A stretch of 36,517 nucleotides of DNA from URNF01 sp045638005 (lineage in GTDB: Bacteria > Bacillota > Clostridia > Oscillospirales > Acutalibacteraceae), in contig JAZUAN010000045.1 in assembly GCA_045638005.1 (NCBI GenBank), forward strand, positions 1 to 36,517, read 5' to 3'. A program made the translations under genes and the position numbers. How positions within the stretch are numbered: position 1 is the first letter of the stretch; each line of letters begins with the position of its first letter. The notes beneath the pieces were generated by a model, which saw only the letters and a program-made list of their open reading frames with translations, was not told where the DNA came from and ran no database searches. This document shows, piece by piece, positions 1 to 9,220 of the stretch.

Positions 1-2
1 CC

Positions 3-530
3 GATCTGTTCAGCGAGGGGCTTTCCTGTTTCAAGTTGGAAGACGAGCACAATCCGCTGCTGCAAAAACTACATAAAATTGAGGGTGCGCCCTTTGGCAG
101 CAGCCAAATGACCAAAAATCTGTTAGAGGTCTTTTTGATTAAACTTTCCCGCAACACAGCGGTCGTCACCAAAAGCATGCGCCGCAGTTATGAAATAGAC
201 GGTGTGGACGTTCCCTATCAGGTCAAAGAAATTATGGAATACCTGCACGACGCGATTTACGGACGGGTGACCATTGCCGATATTGCCAAAGCGCTGGGTA
301 AAAGTGAAAGCACCATCAAACAGCTTTTCGCGCAGTATCACAAGGACGGTGTTATCCGCTATTACACCTCACTCAAAATCAAAGAGGCAAAAAAGCTCAT
401 CCGCGAGGGACGGTATAACATGACCCAAATTGCGGATATGCTGCATTTTGACACACCGCAGTATTTTTCCAAATGCTTTAAACACTACACCAAAATGACA
501 CCCTCAGAATATAAAGCGTCTATTATGTAA
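3..530 (+). CDS. AraC-family transcriptional regulator, C-terminal part (5' truncated)
   Basis: The reading frame is open from the first bases of the window, so the true start lies upstream; the TTG at 36 is internal. The last ~100 residues form the double helix-turn-helix of the AraC/XylS family: a first HTH around 'IADIAKALGKSESTIKQLF' and a second around 'MTQIADMLHFDTPQYFSKCF', ending in the family's usual 'KHYTKMTPSEYK' signature just before the stop. The N-terminal portion that would show the sensory (cupin-like) domain is mostly missing, so the effector cannot be named. It is read toward the lipoprotein gene at 768, but a strong hairpin terminator separates them, so co-transcription is unlikely. 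The family assignment is secure; the target genes are unknown. Confidence 0.9.
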   Translation, partial: DLFSEGLSCFKLEDEHNPLLQKLHKIEGAPFGSSQMTKNLLEVFLIKLSRNTAVVTKSMRRSYEIDGVDVPYQVKEIMEYLHDAIYGRVTIADIAKALGKSESTIKQLFAQYHKDGVIRYYTSLKIKEAKKLIREGRYNMTQIADMLHFDTPQYFSKCFKHYTKMTPSEYKASIM

Positions 531-653
531 AAAAATAAAAGCACTCCTTATAAGTCGTACCGTTAAGGACATTTGTAAAATCATTTCCAATTGCTCACTG
601 TACTGTGCCACAGACTGCTATCAAACAATCTAAGCAATTAAGTTTATAAAACG

Positions 654-691
654 AAAAATCGTCCTGTCGAACACTCGGCAGGACGATTTTT
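654..691 (+). terminator. Rho-independent terminator after the AraC gene
   Basis: A 13-base arm (654-666, AAAAATCGTCCTG) is exactly complementary to 679-691, with a 12-base loop, and is followed by further T residues. The A-rich left arm makes it potentially bidirectional. Upstream of it, 531-653 shows no coding potential that I can defend. Confidence 0.8.
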
Positions 692-767
692 TCACAATCT
701 GTTCACTACTTTTTCACATAAATATGTTATAGTACAAATACTGTATTATTGCTTATAGAGGTGCAAT

Positions 768-2321
768 ATGAAAAAAATAATAGTATGTTTAGTGGTACTA
801 ATCCTTTTACTTTCGGGTTGCGGTTCCAAGGAGCCAAAAATTAAAGGCACTCAAATCAACCTGTCCGATAACAAAATTACAGTTGATGGACAAGAAATTA
901 CAACCGATAACACACAGGCGGTTTATTCTGCCAAGGATATAGTGTTTTATCTTGCAGGTCAAGACTTCACTTACGGCGAGGGTGAAAAAGAAGATGAGCA
1001 CGAGCAAAGTGAAGCAGATGCACATACTGTTGTTCATATTACAAAACCAGGCAGATATGTTTTAAATGGTAAATTATCACTAGGACAGATTTCCATCGAT
1101 CTTGGTGAAGAGGCAGAAACAGACCCGGAAGCAGTAGTTACACTAATTCTTAATGGTGTTGACATTACTTGTAAGGTTGCACCTGCAATTATTTTCTATA
1201 ACGTTTATGAATGCTCAAGTAGTGATGAAGAAACAGCAACCAAAGATGTTGATACCAAAAATGCAGGTGCAAATGTTATTATCGCTGATGGAACGGAAAA
1301 CAACATTAATGGTTCTTATGTTGCAAAAATTTATAAATCATACGAATTGAGTGAAGACGGTAAAGAAGTTGTAGATAGCAAAAAACTTCATAAATATGAT
1401 GCCGCTTTCTATTCAAAGAAGACAATGAACATAAACGGCGGAGATAATGGAACTGGTATATTAAATATCAAAGCCGAAAACGAAGGTCTTGACAGTGAAC
1501 TTCACCTTACAATCAATGGTGGAACTATCAATATCACGTCGGGCAACGATGGAATTAACACCAATGAGGACAATGTGTCTGTTACCACTATGAATGGAGG
1601 TACACTCAATATTCTTTGTGACGGCAGCACGGGTGAGGGCGATGGAATTGACTCAAATGGTTGGCTTGTAATAAACAGTGGCACCATTATAGCGCAGGCG
1701 TGTGCTACAAGTGGTGACGCAGGAATAGACTCTGACAAGGGCATTTATTTGAATGGCGGTAAAGTGATTGCTTCGGGCAATATGCTTGACCATATTGCAG
1801 GTGGCAACCAGACTTATGCTGTGTTTAATTTTGCAAGTCGTCAAAACGGTAATAGCACCTACACACTTAAAAATTCAGACAAAAAGGTTGTAGGTGAATA
1901 TTCGCCTGCAAACGCTTTTACTTGCCTTATTGTTGCAGGGGATGAACTTATCCCTGGGGATTATACTTTCTGGCAAGGCGACACCCAACTAACTGCAAGT
2001 TCTGAAAAAAATATGCAAGGTGGAATGCCGCAGGGCGAAAGACCCGAAAAGCCTATAGGTGAACAAAATGAACAAGGTACCCCACCCGAAATTCCTGAAG
2101 GTATGGAACAACCTGAAAAACCAAATGGCGAGCGTCCGCAAATGCCAAATAGTGAAACACCACAAGGTGAAAGGCCTGAAATGCCTAATGGTACAACACC
2201 TCCTGATAAAGGAGACGGAATGATAGGCGGAAATATGATGCCAAGCGGAGAAACATCGACCACATTCACGATTACAAAGGGCGGAAACCAATTTTCGTAT
2301 GTTGGACCAACGGTCTCGTAA
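768..2321 (+). CDS. Carbohydrate-binding (Cthe_2159-type) lipoprotein
   Basis: 517 residues. The N-terminus is a lipoprotein signal: Lys-rich start, hydrophobic stretch and lipobox LLSGC with the lipidated Cys at residue 18, so the mature protein is membrane-anchored outside the cell. The middle (about residues 100-370) has repeated short strands such as 'LHLTINGGTINITSG' and 'GIDSNGWLVINSGTI', with recurring GID(S/T)-(N/D) turns. That is the pattern of the right-handed beta-helix family Cthe_2159, whose founder binds polysaccharides and calcium. A Pro/Glu/Gly/Met-rich low-complexity linker (about residues 415-490, with units like GERPEKP and GERPQMP) follows, then a short C-terminal segment. 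The gene is visibly AT-richer than its neighbours, which suggests transfer or different selection. The start is preceded by GAGGTGCAAT, an acceptable RBS. The ligand is not known. Confidence 0.8.
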   Translation: MKKIIVCLVVLILLLSGCGSKEPKIKGTQINLSDNKITVDGQEITTDNTQAVYSAKDIVFYLAGQDFTYGEGEKEDEHEQSEADAHTVVHITKPGRYVLNGKLSLGQISIDLGEEAETDPEAVVTLILNGVDITCKVAPAIIFYNVYECSSSDEETATKDVDTKNAGANVIIADGTENNINGSYVAKIYKSYELSEDGKEVVDSKKLHKYDAAFYSKKTMNINGGDNGTGILNIKAENEGLDSELHLTINGGTINITSGNDGINTNEDNVSVTTMNGGTLNILCDGSTGEGDGIDSNGWLVINSGTIIAQACATSGDAGIDSDKGIYLNGGKVIASGNMLDHIAGGNQTYAVFNFASRQNGNSTYTLKNSDKKVVGEYSPANAFTCLIVAGDELIPGDYTFWQGDTQLTASSEKNMQGGMPQGERPEKPIGEQNEQGTPPEIPEGMEQPEKPNGERPQMPNSETPQGERPEMPNGTTPPDKGDGMIGGNMMPSGETSTTFTITKGGNQFSYVGPTVS

Positions 2322-2455
2322 AGATTTATTTTCCTCTTTTGTGTACTGCACTACAGGCCGCAATTAGTTATGAGTGTGGTTAAAGGTTTTAGGTTCTCCT
2401 AACAAGTGGAAAATGATATACATTTTCCCTGCTTGTCAAGGTATAAGACAAAATT

Positions 2456-2486
2456 AAAGGAAACACGAAAATATCGTGTTTCCTTT
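2456..2486. terminator. Convergent terminator between lipoprotein and phosphofructokinase genes
   Basis: A 12-base stem (456-467 within this kilobase, AAAGGAAACACG) pairs perfectly with 2475-2486 across a 7-base loop and is followed by TTTTTT on the plus strand. A weaker T-rich run follows on the minus strand, so it may serve both converging genes. A second, imperfect hairpin lies just upstream at about 2402-2436 (GGAAAATG / CATTTTCC core). Confidence 0.75.
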
Positions 2487-2532
2487 TTTACTGTCCTTAA
2501 TGGTACAACCCTTACGGAGTGCTTTTATTTTT

Positions 2533-3750
2533 TTACAGTTTGAAATGCACCGGCATACCGTTTTGCATAGTAGGATAGCTTTCTCCCGCAATGAGCGGCA
2601 GAAAATAGTCTTCCGCAGGTGACAACACACCGTTGCCCGCCTCATTGATCCATTCAAGCGGGAATTTCTTTTCGTGGTTTGCTACCGCATCCGCAGGCGC
2701 CGTCGTGTATGCAATGGTATACGGCTTGTCGGACACGCGTTCAAAGCACATCATTTTACCGCTCTCACCGGAAAGCGCCGCATTGACACCGGCACACGCG
2801 ATCGCCTCCGCTTCGTTCAGGTCGGTCAGCGACGCGATATGCGAAGCGCAACGCTGCATAACGTTCAGTTCGATAGAACGCACCTTGCAGCCAATCTCCT
2901 TGCGTACAATCTCCTCTAAGCATTTACCGACACCGGACAGATACCGATGACCGAAGTTATCAGTAGCACCCGAACGGAAATTGCCGCTTGCTTGTTCTGC
3001 GGGAATTTCAATACCCTCCGACACCGCCACAATAACCGAGCGGTGCTCTTCTTGTACCTTGCGGATATCATTTAAGAATTTTTCTACCGAGAAAGGTACC
3101 TCCGGCAGATAAATGAGGTGCGGTGCTATCTCACCGTTGCGGTGCAAAAGGCAGGAGGAGGCGGTCAACCAGCCCGCATTTCTGCCCATGATCTCCACGA
3201 TGGTCACCGAACGCACGCTGTATACCGCGCTGTCGCGGGTAATCTCCTGTAAGGTAGTGGTTACGTATTTCGCAGCAGAGCCGAAGCCGGGGGTATGATC
3301 GGTATGGCAAAGATCGTTATCAATGGTTTTCGGAATACCGATCACGCGGATATCTTTGCCGATGCTATGGAAATAGTTGCTGAGTTTCATCACCGTATCC
3401 ATCGAATCGTTACCGCCGATATAGAAAAAAGCGCGGATATTGTTTTTTTCCAAACACTCCAACACCGCTTTATACACGGTTTCATTTTCCTCAATCGCGG
3501 GCAGTTTATAACGGCAGGAGCCGAGCACCGTGGAGGGAGTGGAACGAATGAGATCTAGGGTTTGTTCATCCGGTGCCCGCTCGTTGAGATCAACAAGGCG
3601 GTTTTTGATAAACCCTTCGATACCGTTGGGTGAGCCAAATACTGTGCCGATCTCTTTATGACGGCGTGCTTCTCTGATCACACCAACCAGCGAAGCGTTG
3701 ATAGCGACGGTGGGACCGCCGGATTGCGCAACCGCAATGTTAAAAGACAT
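2533..3750 (-). CDS. pfp: 6-phosphofructokinase, pyrophosphate-dependent type
   Basis: 405 residues from the Met that begins MSFNIAVAQSGG; a start seven codons earlier is possible, but the Gly-rich phosphate-binding N-terminus fits the later one. It phosphorylates fructose 6-phosphate in glycolysis. The residues that set the phosphoryl donor read GGNDS (residues 112-116) and PKTIDND (140-146): an Asp at the position equivalent to E. coli Gly104 and a Lys at the position of Gly124. In the established structure-function work on this family these two side chains block ATP and favour pyrophosphate. The MGRNAGW substrate motif and a downstream SEGI motif are also present. It is the last gene of the minus-strand run, 17 bases after the DUF3006 gene. 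Family assignment is very secure and PPi use is a strong prediction. Confidence 0.9.
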   Translation of the reverse strand: MSFNIAVAQSGGPTVAINASLVGVIREARRHKEIGTVFGSPNGIEGFIKNRLVDLNERAPDEQTLDLIRSTPSTVLGSCRYKLPAIEENETVYKAVLECLEKNNIRAFFYIGGNDSMDTVMKLSNYFHSIGKDIRVIGIPKTIDNDLCHTDHTPGFGSAAKYVTTTLQEITRDSAVYSVRSVTIVEIMGRNAGWLTASSCLLHRNGEIAPHLIYLPEVPFSVEKFLNDIRKVQEEHRSVIVAVSEGIEIPAEQASGNFRSGATDNFGHRYLSGVGKCLEEIVRKEIGCKVRSIELNVMQRCASHIASLTDLNEAEAIACAGVNAALSGESGKMMCFERVSDKPYTIAYTTAPADAVANHEKKFPLEWINEAGNGVLSPAEDYFLPLIAGESYPTMQNGMPVHFKL

Positions 3751-3767
3751 ATAATTTACTTCCTCTC

Positions 3768-3989
3768 TCATTTATAGAGTTTCTGTCTCAGTTTTTGCTC
3801 CAAAGCATACACCACTTCCCGACGTTTTTTGGTTTCTTCTCTCTCAACCGTATATACGCCATCGGTCTCTTTGAGCACATCCCCCGCCTTGCATGCAGGT
3901 AAAATATCGACAGATATTGTCACAACATCTCCGTTTTCGTCCTCTAATACTACCACATCACCCTCGATGCGGTCAACAGTAAAAATCAT
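3768..3989 (-). CDS. DUF3006 family small protein
   Basis: 73 residues: an acidic beta-rich N-terminal half (MIFTVDRIEGDVVVLEDENG...) that resembles a small OB/SH3-like barrel, followed by a charged helix (about residues 48-72). This matches the DUF3006 pattern. The start codon overlaps the stop of the metallo-hydrolase gene by four bases (3986-3989), so the two are probably translationally coupled. DUF3006 genes are often found next to ComEC-like hydrolases, as here. The function is unknown. Confidence 0.8.
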   Translation of the reverse strand: MIFTVDRIEGDVVVLEDENGDVVTISVDILPACKAGDVLKETDGVYTVEREETKKRREVVYALEQKLRQKLYK

Positions 3990-4954
3990 GCTGCCTCCCC
4001 TTTCTCGGGTGTAACCTCCAAGGTCTTGCCATTCGAACGCAGGGTGATGGTGCCGTTGACATCACAGCGATACAGCGAAATATCTCTTCTCAGTAATCGC
4101 AGCAGCAGTTCCTCGTGTGGATGACCGTAAGCATTTCCCGCGCCACAGGTGATGAGCGCAACAGATGGCTTCACGCGGTCAAGCAAGCGCTCACTTGTAC
4201 TCGTATCACTGCCGTGATGCCCCACCTTTATCACATCGGCAGACAGATCGGTGGTAGTAGCAAGTAGCGTCTCCTCCGCATCTGTTTCGGCATCGCCCAT
4301 AAACAGGAATTTCTTTTCACCGAAGGTGATCTTACAAATCACCGACTGATCATTATTTTCCTTAAAACCCCTCACGGGACCCAGAATATCCACTCGCGCT
4401 TCGCCGAGCATAAAGGAAGCGCCAACCTGCGCTTCGGTCAGTGGGATTCCCAATTCATCAATGGTTTCCAGTAAATGTATGTAGGTGTTGGTGGTCGGGG
4501 TATATCCTTCCGGCATGAACGACATGATATAGTTTTTGACCGGAATACCATCGAGTACCGTTTTCATACCACCAATATGATCGCTGTCCGCATGGGTGGC
4601 AATAACGTGATCCAGTGCGGTCACGCCGTTTTTCTCCAAAGCCTCCAATACATCGTCGCCATCTCCGCGTTCACCTGCATCGATCAGCATTGCCTGCTGC
4701 TCACTTTGCACAAGAATGGCATCCGCGTTGCCGACATCAATCACCGTGATCTGTAATTCTCCCTCCGGCACAGTACCCTCGCTGCCGCGGAGAGAGGCTT
4801 TGTAAAACAATTCGTCCCATGTAGGCAATATCGGCTCTGACAAACTTTCGTTTGCTGCCATCACCGTCATGATAAGTGCGATCATTACCACCGCAAGCTG
4901 TTGCCACTTTTTCAGTTTTCTAAAACTACTTTTTCTTGTTCTTTTTCTTGCCAT
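3986..4954 (-). CDS. ComEC/Rec2-like metallo-beta-lactamase-fold hydrolase, membrane-anchored
   Basis: 322 residues. A basic N-terminus and a single hydrophobic segment (about residues 17-35) suggest a signal anchor with the catalytic domain outside the membrane. The metal-binding motif reads THADSDHIGG with His121, Asp123, Asp125 and His126, followed by the later GHHGSDTSTS His pair and an ITCGAGNAYGHPH motif; all are typical of the ComEC C-terminal hydrolase family. Unlike ComEC itself there is no polytopic channel, so this is the stand-alone secreted form, which may act on DNA or another phosphodiester. The start is backed by GAGGAGG six bases upstream, and that region overlaps the end of the radical SAM gene by 29 bases. 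The substrate is inferred, not shown. Confidence 0.88.
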   Translation of the reverse strand: MARKRTRKSSFRKLKKWQQLAVVMIALIMTVMAANESLSEPILPTWDELFYKASLRGSEGTVPEGELQITVIDVGNADAILVQSEQQAMLIDAGERGDGDDVLEALEKNGVTALDHVIATHADSDHIGGMKTVLDGIPVKNYIMSFMPEGYTPTTNTYIHLLETIDELGIPLTEAQVGASFMLGEARVDILGPVRGFKENNDQSVICKITFGEKKFLFMGDAETDAEETLLATTTDLSADVIKVGHHGSDTSTSERLLDRVKPSVALITCGAGNAYGHPHEELLLRLLRRDISLYRCDVNGTITLRSNGKTLEVTPEKGEAA

Positions 4955-6794
4955 GATAGCCTCCTCGCTTGTCGGCTATGGGTTTGCGGGAAATCGGTCT
5001 GTCCGGTGCCACCAAGCAACGTGGACCGGTACCGATGAGATCCTGTCGTCCCGCTTCCTTGAGCGCGCGCAAAACGAGCGCACGGTTTTCGGGACGGAAG
5101 TATTGTAAAAGCGCACGCTGCGCCGCCTTTTCGGCAGGCGTGCGCGGCACGTAGACAGGCTTTAACGTGTACGGGTCAAGACCCGTATAGAACATGCAGG
5201 TGGAAATGGTACCGGGGGTAGGATAGAAATCCTGCACCTGCTCGGGGTGCAGCCCTTCTTCTTTCAGAAACACCGCAAGCTCAATCGCTTCCCGCATGGT
5301 ACTGCCCGGATGGGAGGACATGAGGTACGGCACCAGATATTGCTTTTTACCTGCACTTTTGGTCAATTCATAAAACCGTTTTTGGAACTTTTTATAGGTC
5401 GCGATGCCGGGTTTCCCCATTGCCTGCAACACGGCAGAAGCACAATGTTCGGGCGCTACCTTCAACTGACCGCTGACATGATATTTAACCAATTCCTTGA
5501 AAAATTCGTCACTCTCATCGGCGAGCAGATAGTCAAAGCGGATACCCGAACGGATGAACACGCGTTTTACCCCCGGTATCTTCCGCAATTTGCGCAACAG
5601 CGCAAGATATTCTTTGTGATCCGCTTTCAAAGCGGGACAAACGGTGGGTGCAAGACATTTCTTACCCTTGCACATGCCGCTTTTCGTCTGCTTATCACAG
5701 GAGGGGTGACGGAAATTAGCAGCCGGACCGCCGACATCGTGGATATAACCTTTAAAATCCGGCATTTTTGTAAGTTTTTCCGCTTCTTCCAACACCGATT
5801 GTTCGCTGCGGCAGGTGATCTGCCGTCCTTGATGGAACGCGATCGAACAGAAATTGCATGCACCAAAGCAGCCGCGGGTGTGGGTGATGGAAAATTTGAC
5901 CTCTTCTATACCCGGTACACCGCCCAGCGCTTCATACGACGGGTGATAATTTCGTTCGTACGGCAACGCATATACCCAATCCAGCTCCTTCGTAGAAAGG
6001 GGTAGCATAGGCGGATTTTGAATCAAAATTTTATCGCCGTGCCGCTGGATGATCGTTTTGCCACGCACCGCGTCCTGCTCATCCTGCTGAATACGGTTGG
6101 CAATCGCATACTGCTTTTTACCGTTTTCATCCGGCACTTTCACCTGCTCAAAGGACGGACATTCCGCACAGGGGCGCGGGGTATAGTCCTTTACCGGTAC
6201 GGCAACACAGGTGCCGCGGATATCGGTGATGGTATCCACCGGCTCTCCGTCACCTAAGCGGCGGGCGATCTCGATCATTTGATTTTCACCCATGCCGTAT
6301 GCCAAAATATCTGCACCGCTCTCCAAGAGGATGGATGGGCGCACCGCGTCGTCCCAATAATCATAATGCCCAAAACGGCGAAGAGAGGCTTCCAAGCCGC
6401 CGATTGCGATCGGAATATCGGGGTACAGCTTACGGATCTGTTTGCAGTACACGATCACCGCACGGTCGGGGCGCTTACCCGCTTTACCGCCCGCGGTGTA
6501 CGCGTCGTCACTACGGCGGCGGCGGGCAGCGGTATAGTGTGCCACCATGGAATCGATATTCCCGCTCGTCACAAAAAAGCCTAAGGTGGGTCTGCCGAAA
6601 CGGTCAAAATCCTCCACGGATTGCGGTTGCGGCAGGATACACACCCGCCAGCCACACGCTTCCAACACGCGAGAGATAATGGATATGCCAAAACTGGGGT
6701 GATCGACATACGCGTCACCCGTCACCAACACCACATCGGGACAATCCCAGCCGCGGGCATCCATTTCTCCTTTTGTAATCGGCAGAAACGCCAT
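4926..6794 (-). CDS. YgiQ-family radical SAM protein
   Basis: 622 residues, the usual length for the YgiQ (UPF0313) family. The order is a B12-binding-like Rossmann N-terminal region (residues ~20-200, including 'AIGGLEASLRRFGHYDYWDD'), then the radical SAM cluster motif Cys309-x3-Cys313-x2-Cys316 in 'RGCFGACNFCS', the SAM TIM barrel, and a Lys-rich C-terminal tail. Extra Cys clusters at about 207-212 and 370-395 could hold a second site. The biochemical reaction of YgiQ proteins is not established as far as I know. The gene sits between the ftsK homologue and the hydrolase in the same direction, the spacing to ftsK being 21 bases. Confidence 0.92.
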   Translation of the reverse strand: MAFLPITKGEMDARGWDCPDVVLVTGDAYVDHPSFGISIISRVLEACGWRVCILPQPQSVEDFDRFGRPTLGFFVTSGNIDSMVAHYTAARRRRSDDAYTAGGKAGKRPDRAVIVYCKQIRKLYPDIPIAIGGLEASLRRFGHYDYWDDAVRPSILLESGADILAYGMGENQMIEIARRLGDGEPVDTITDIRGTCVAVPVKDYTPRPCAECPSFEQVKVPDENGKKQYAIANRIQQDEQDAVRGKTIIQRHGDKILIQNPPMLPLSTKELDWVYALPYERNYHPSYEALGGVPGIEEVKFSITHTRGCFGACNFCSIAFHQGRQITCRSEQSVLEEAEKLTKMPDFKGYIHDVGGPAANFRHPSCDKQTKSGMCKGKKCLAPTVCPALKADHKEYLALLRKLRKIPGVKRVFIRSGIRFDYLLADESDEFFKELVKYHVSGQLKVAPEHCASAVLQAMGKPGIATYKKFQKRFYELTKSAGKKQYLVPYLMSSHPGSTMREAIELAVFLKEEGLHPEQVQDFYPTPGTISTCMFYTGLDPYTLKPVYVPRTPAEKAAQRALLQYFRPENRALVLRALKEAGRQDLIGTGPRCLVAPDRPISRKPIADKRGGYHGKKKNKKK

Positions 6795-6815
6795 TTTAAA
6801 ACCTACTCTCGAAAA

Positions 6816-9182
6816 TTACTCGTCTGCAACATCGGTCTCCTGCGCGCGCATTTCCAGCCATTGTTGTTTGGTGATAAGCACCTGACGCGGTTTGCTGCCC
6901 ACATACGGACCGACGATACCTTTTTTCTCCAACTGATCAATCACCCTGCCGGCCCGAGCATAACCGAGACGCAGACGGCGTTGCAGCATAGAGGTAGACG
7001 CCATACCCATTTCTACCACCGCTTCAATCGCCTGCGGCAGCATCTCATCCCATTCGCCGTCACCGCCATCGTCATCATCCCCGCCGCCGTTCTTCGAAGC
7101 GGATTTACCCGCGGCAGCAGCCTGACGGTCGATCTCATCCATAATATCCTGATCATATTCGTTCGGAGTCTTGTCTACCTGTTTCAAGAACTCGACCACC
7201 GATTCTACTTCTCGGTTGCTGACAAAGCAGCCCTGTACACGTAACGGTTTGGGTTTGCCAACCGGCATAAACAGCATATCGCCGTAACCCAGCAATTTTT
7301 CCGCGCCACCCGCATCCAGAATGGTGCGGGAGTCCACAGCGGAAGCCACCGTAAGCGCCAAGCGGCTGGGAATGTTTGCTTTGATAAGACCGGTGATAAC
7401 ATCCACCGAAGGGCGCTGGGTCGCAATGACCATGTGCATGCCCGCAGCACGCGCCATCTGCGCCAAACGAATGATGGAATCTTCCACCTCGCTTGCCGCT
7501 GCCATCATCAAATCCGCCAACTCATCAATCACGATGAGGATAAGCGGCATCTCTTTTAAAGTATCGCTCTTTTTGGCAAGCGTATTATACGATCCAATGT
7601 CACGAACGTTATTCTCCGCAAAAACTTTATATCTGTGCAGCATTTCATTGACCGCCCAGCCGAGTGCGCCCGCCGCTTTGCGCGGATCGGTCACGACAGG
7701 GATAAGCAGATGCGGAATGCCGTTGTACACGCCGAATTCCACCTGTTTGGGGTCGATAAGGATCATTTTCACCTCATCCGGACGTGCGTGGTACAAAACC
7801 GATTGGATCATCGAGTTGGTACACACCGATTTACCCGAACCGGTGGTACCCGCGATCAGCAGATGGGGCATTTTTGCCAGATCGGCAAGCACCAAGCCGC
7901 CTTCGATATCCTTGCCGAGAGCTACCGTCAGCTTACTCTTAGAAGCGGAAAACTCGGTGGTATCCAACAGTTCGCGCAGGCAAACGGTATTGCGCGCTTT
8001 GTTCGGCACCTCAATGCCCACAGCCGCTTTGTTGGGGATAGGTGCTTCAATACGCACGCCGGTGGTGGCGAGACGCAACGCAATGTCATCCGCAAGACCG
8101 GTGATGCGGCTGATCTTCACACCGGCACTGGGCTCTAATTCATAGCGGGTCACAGCAGGACCGTGCGTGACCGCACTCATGCGGGTGGAAATACCGAAAT
8201 CCTTTAAGGTGTTGACCAGCAATTCGCCGTTGCGCTGCACCTCATCCGCAGAGGTCGTGCCCGCACCGCCGCGCGGCTCATCCAAAAGTGACAGTGGCGG
8301 GAACCGATACCCATCGTCCTCCGGTTCCGGATCGATTTCCGCATGCGGTTTTTCCGCTGCCTTTGTATCGGTTTCGTTGCCATCCAACTCCGCAGCCGCT
8401 TTTTTTAGCGTTTCCAGGGCGGTGGGATCGGTGTTTTCTTCTGCGATAGGTGTCTTTTCCACTTTGCGTCTTGTGCGCTTGGGTTTTTCCTCATAACCTT
8501 CGCCGAGATCGATATCGATGTTGGAACGGCGACGCGTTTCACGCTGCTCCGCCCAAATCTCGCGTTCCTCTTCCATCCGCTCAGCGGTTTGGGTAATGGC
8601 AGTCTCAATAGATTCCTTAGTCTTTTTCACCGGCTTCCACATGGTGCGGAACAGCGCTAAAATGGTGGTACCGGTCATCAGCATCAAAAACACAAACACC
8701 AGTAAAACGATAATGATTTTGGCGCCCACACCGGGGAACAACTTTAACATCGGATATCCAAGCAGGGTACCGAACACACCGCTGCTCCAAAAATGCGTAT
8801 ATCCGTCTACATAGCTTTCGGCAATTCCTTTAAAATAATTGATATTTTCAGGATTGACCGTGAATATGTAGATCGCGCTATCCATCATGGCAAGCAGCGC
8901 ACCGCATTGCCAAAGTTTGGTGCTGATACTGCCGATAGGTTTTTCCATTGCGGCAATCACCGCGATATACCCCATTAGCACAGGCAGCACATACGCGCCG
9001 ACACCAAACATGCCACGGAAGAAATAATGCATCCACCGCCACAGATTATTCCCTTCCTCACCGGGAATGCACACCATGCACATGATGAGCAACGCCACTG
9101 CAAACAGAATCACAGCTGCTGCCTGGTGCCGCGTGCGGGGCTTTTCCTTTGTTCTCTTTCGGGTATTCTTTTTGGTTGCCAC
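6816..9182 (-). CDS. FtsK/SpoIIIE-type DNA translocase
   Basis: 788 residues with a GTG start preceded by GGAGGAATAGTT. The N-terminus has a basic stretch and several membrane segments (about residues 20-175), which place it in the septal membrane. A charged linker (180-300) leads to the motor. There, Walker A is GTTGSGKS with Lys451 and Walker B-type strands appear as 'MILIDPKQVEF' and 'LILIVIDELADLMM'. The C-terminal ~75 residues form the winged-helix gamma domain that reads KOPS/SRS sequences (around 'STSMLQRRLRLGYARAGRVID'). The protein pumps chromosomal DNA through the closing septum at division or sporulation. Whether it is the FtsK/SftA role or the SpoIIIE role cannot be told from one gene, but its neighbour TepA is the usual neighbour of spoIIIE in bacilli. 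Confidence 0.95.
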   Translation of the reverse strand: MATKKNTRKRTKEKPRTRHQAAAVILFAVALLIMCMVCIPGEEGNNLWRWMHYFFRGMFGVGAYVLPVLMGYIAVIAAMEKPIGSISTKLWQCGALLAMMDSAIYIFTVNPENINYFKGIAESYVDGYTHFWSSGVFGTLLGYPMLKLFPGVGAKIIIVLLVFVFLMLMTGTTILALFRTMWKPVKKTKESIETAITQTAERMEEEREIWAEQRETRRRSNIDIDLGEGYEEKPKRTRRKVEKTPIAEENTDPTALETLKKAAAELDGNETDTKAAEKPHAEIDPEPEDDGYRFPPLSLLDEPRGGAGTTSADEVQRNGELLVNTLKDFGISTRMSAVTHGPAVTRYELEPSAGVKISRITGLADDIALRLATTGVRIEAPIPNKAAVGIEVPNKARNTVCLRELLDTTEFSASKSKLTVALGKDIEGGLVLADLAKMPHLLIAGTTGSGKSVCTNSMIQSVLYHARPDEVKMILIDPKQVEFGVYNGIPHLLIPVVTDPRKAAGALGWAVNEMLHRYKVFAENNVRDIGSYNTLAKKSDTLKEMPLILIVIDELADLMMAAASEVEDSIIRLAQMARAAGMHMVIATQRPSVDVITGLIKANIPSRLALTVASAVDSRTILDAGGAEKLLGYGDMLFMPVGKPKPLRVQGCFVSNREVESVVEFLKQVDKTPNEYDQDIMDEIDRQAAAAGKSASKNGGGDDDDGGDGEWDEMLPQAIEAVVEMGMASTSMLQRRLRLGYARAGRVIDQLEKKGIVGPYVGSKPRQVLITKQQWLEMRAQETDVADE

Positions 9183-9220
9183 AACTATTCCTCCAATATG
9201 TACGGCGGTAAAGCACCGCC

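Noticed and set aside
5247..6005. Long plus-strand open frame opposite the radical SAM gene
   Set aside because: Antisense shadow of a strongly conserved gene, no RBS and no recognisable domain; the same applies to frames at 7321-8145, 13850-14776 and 15235-15999.
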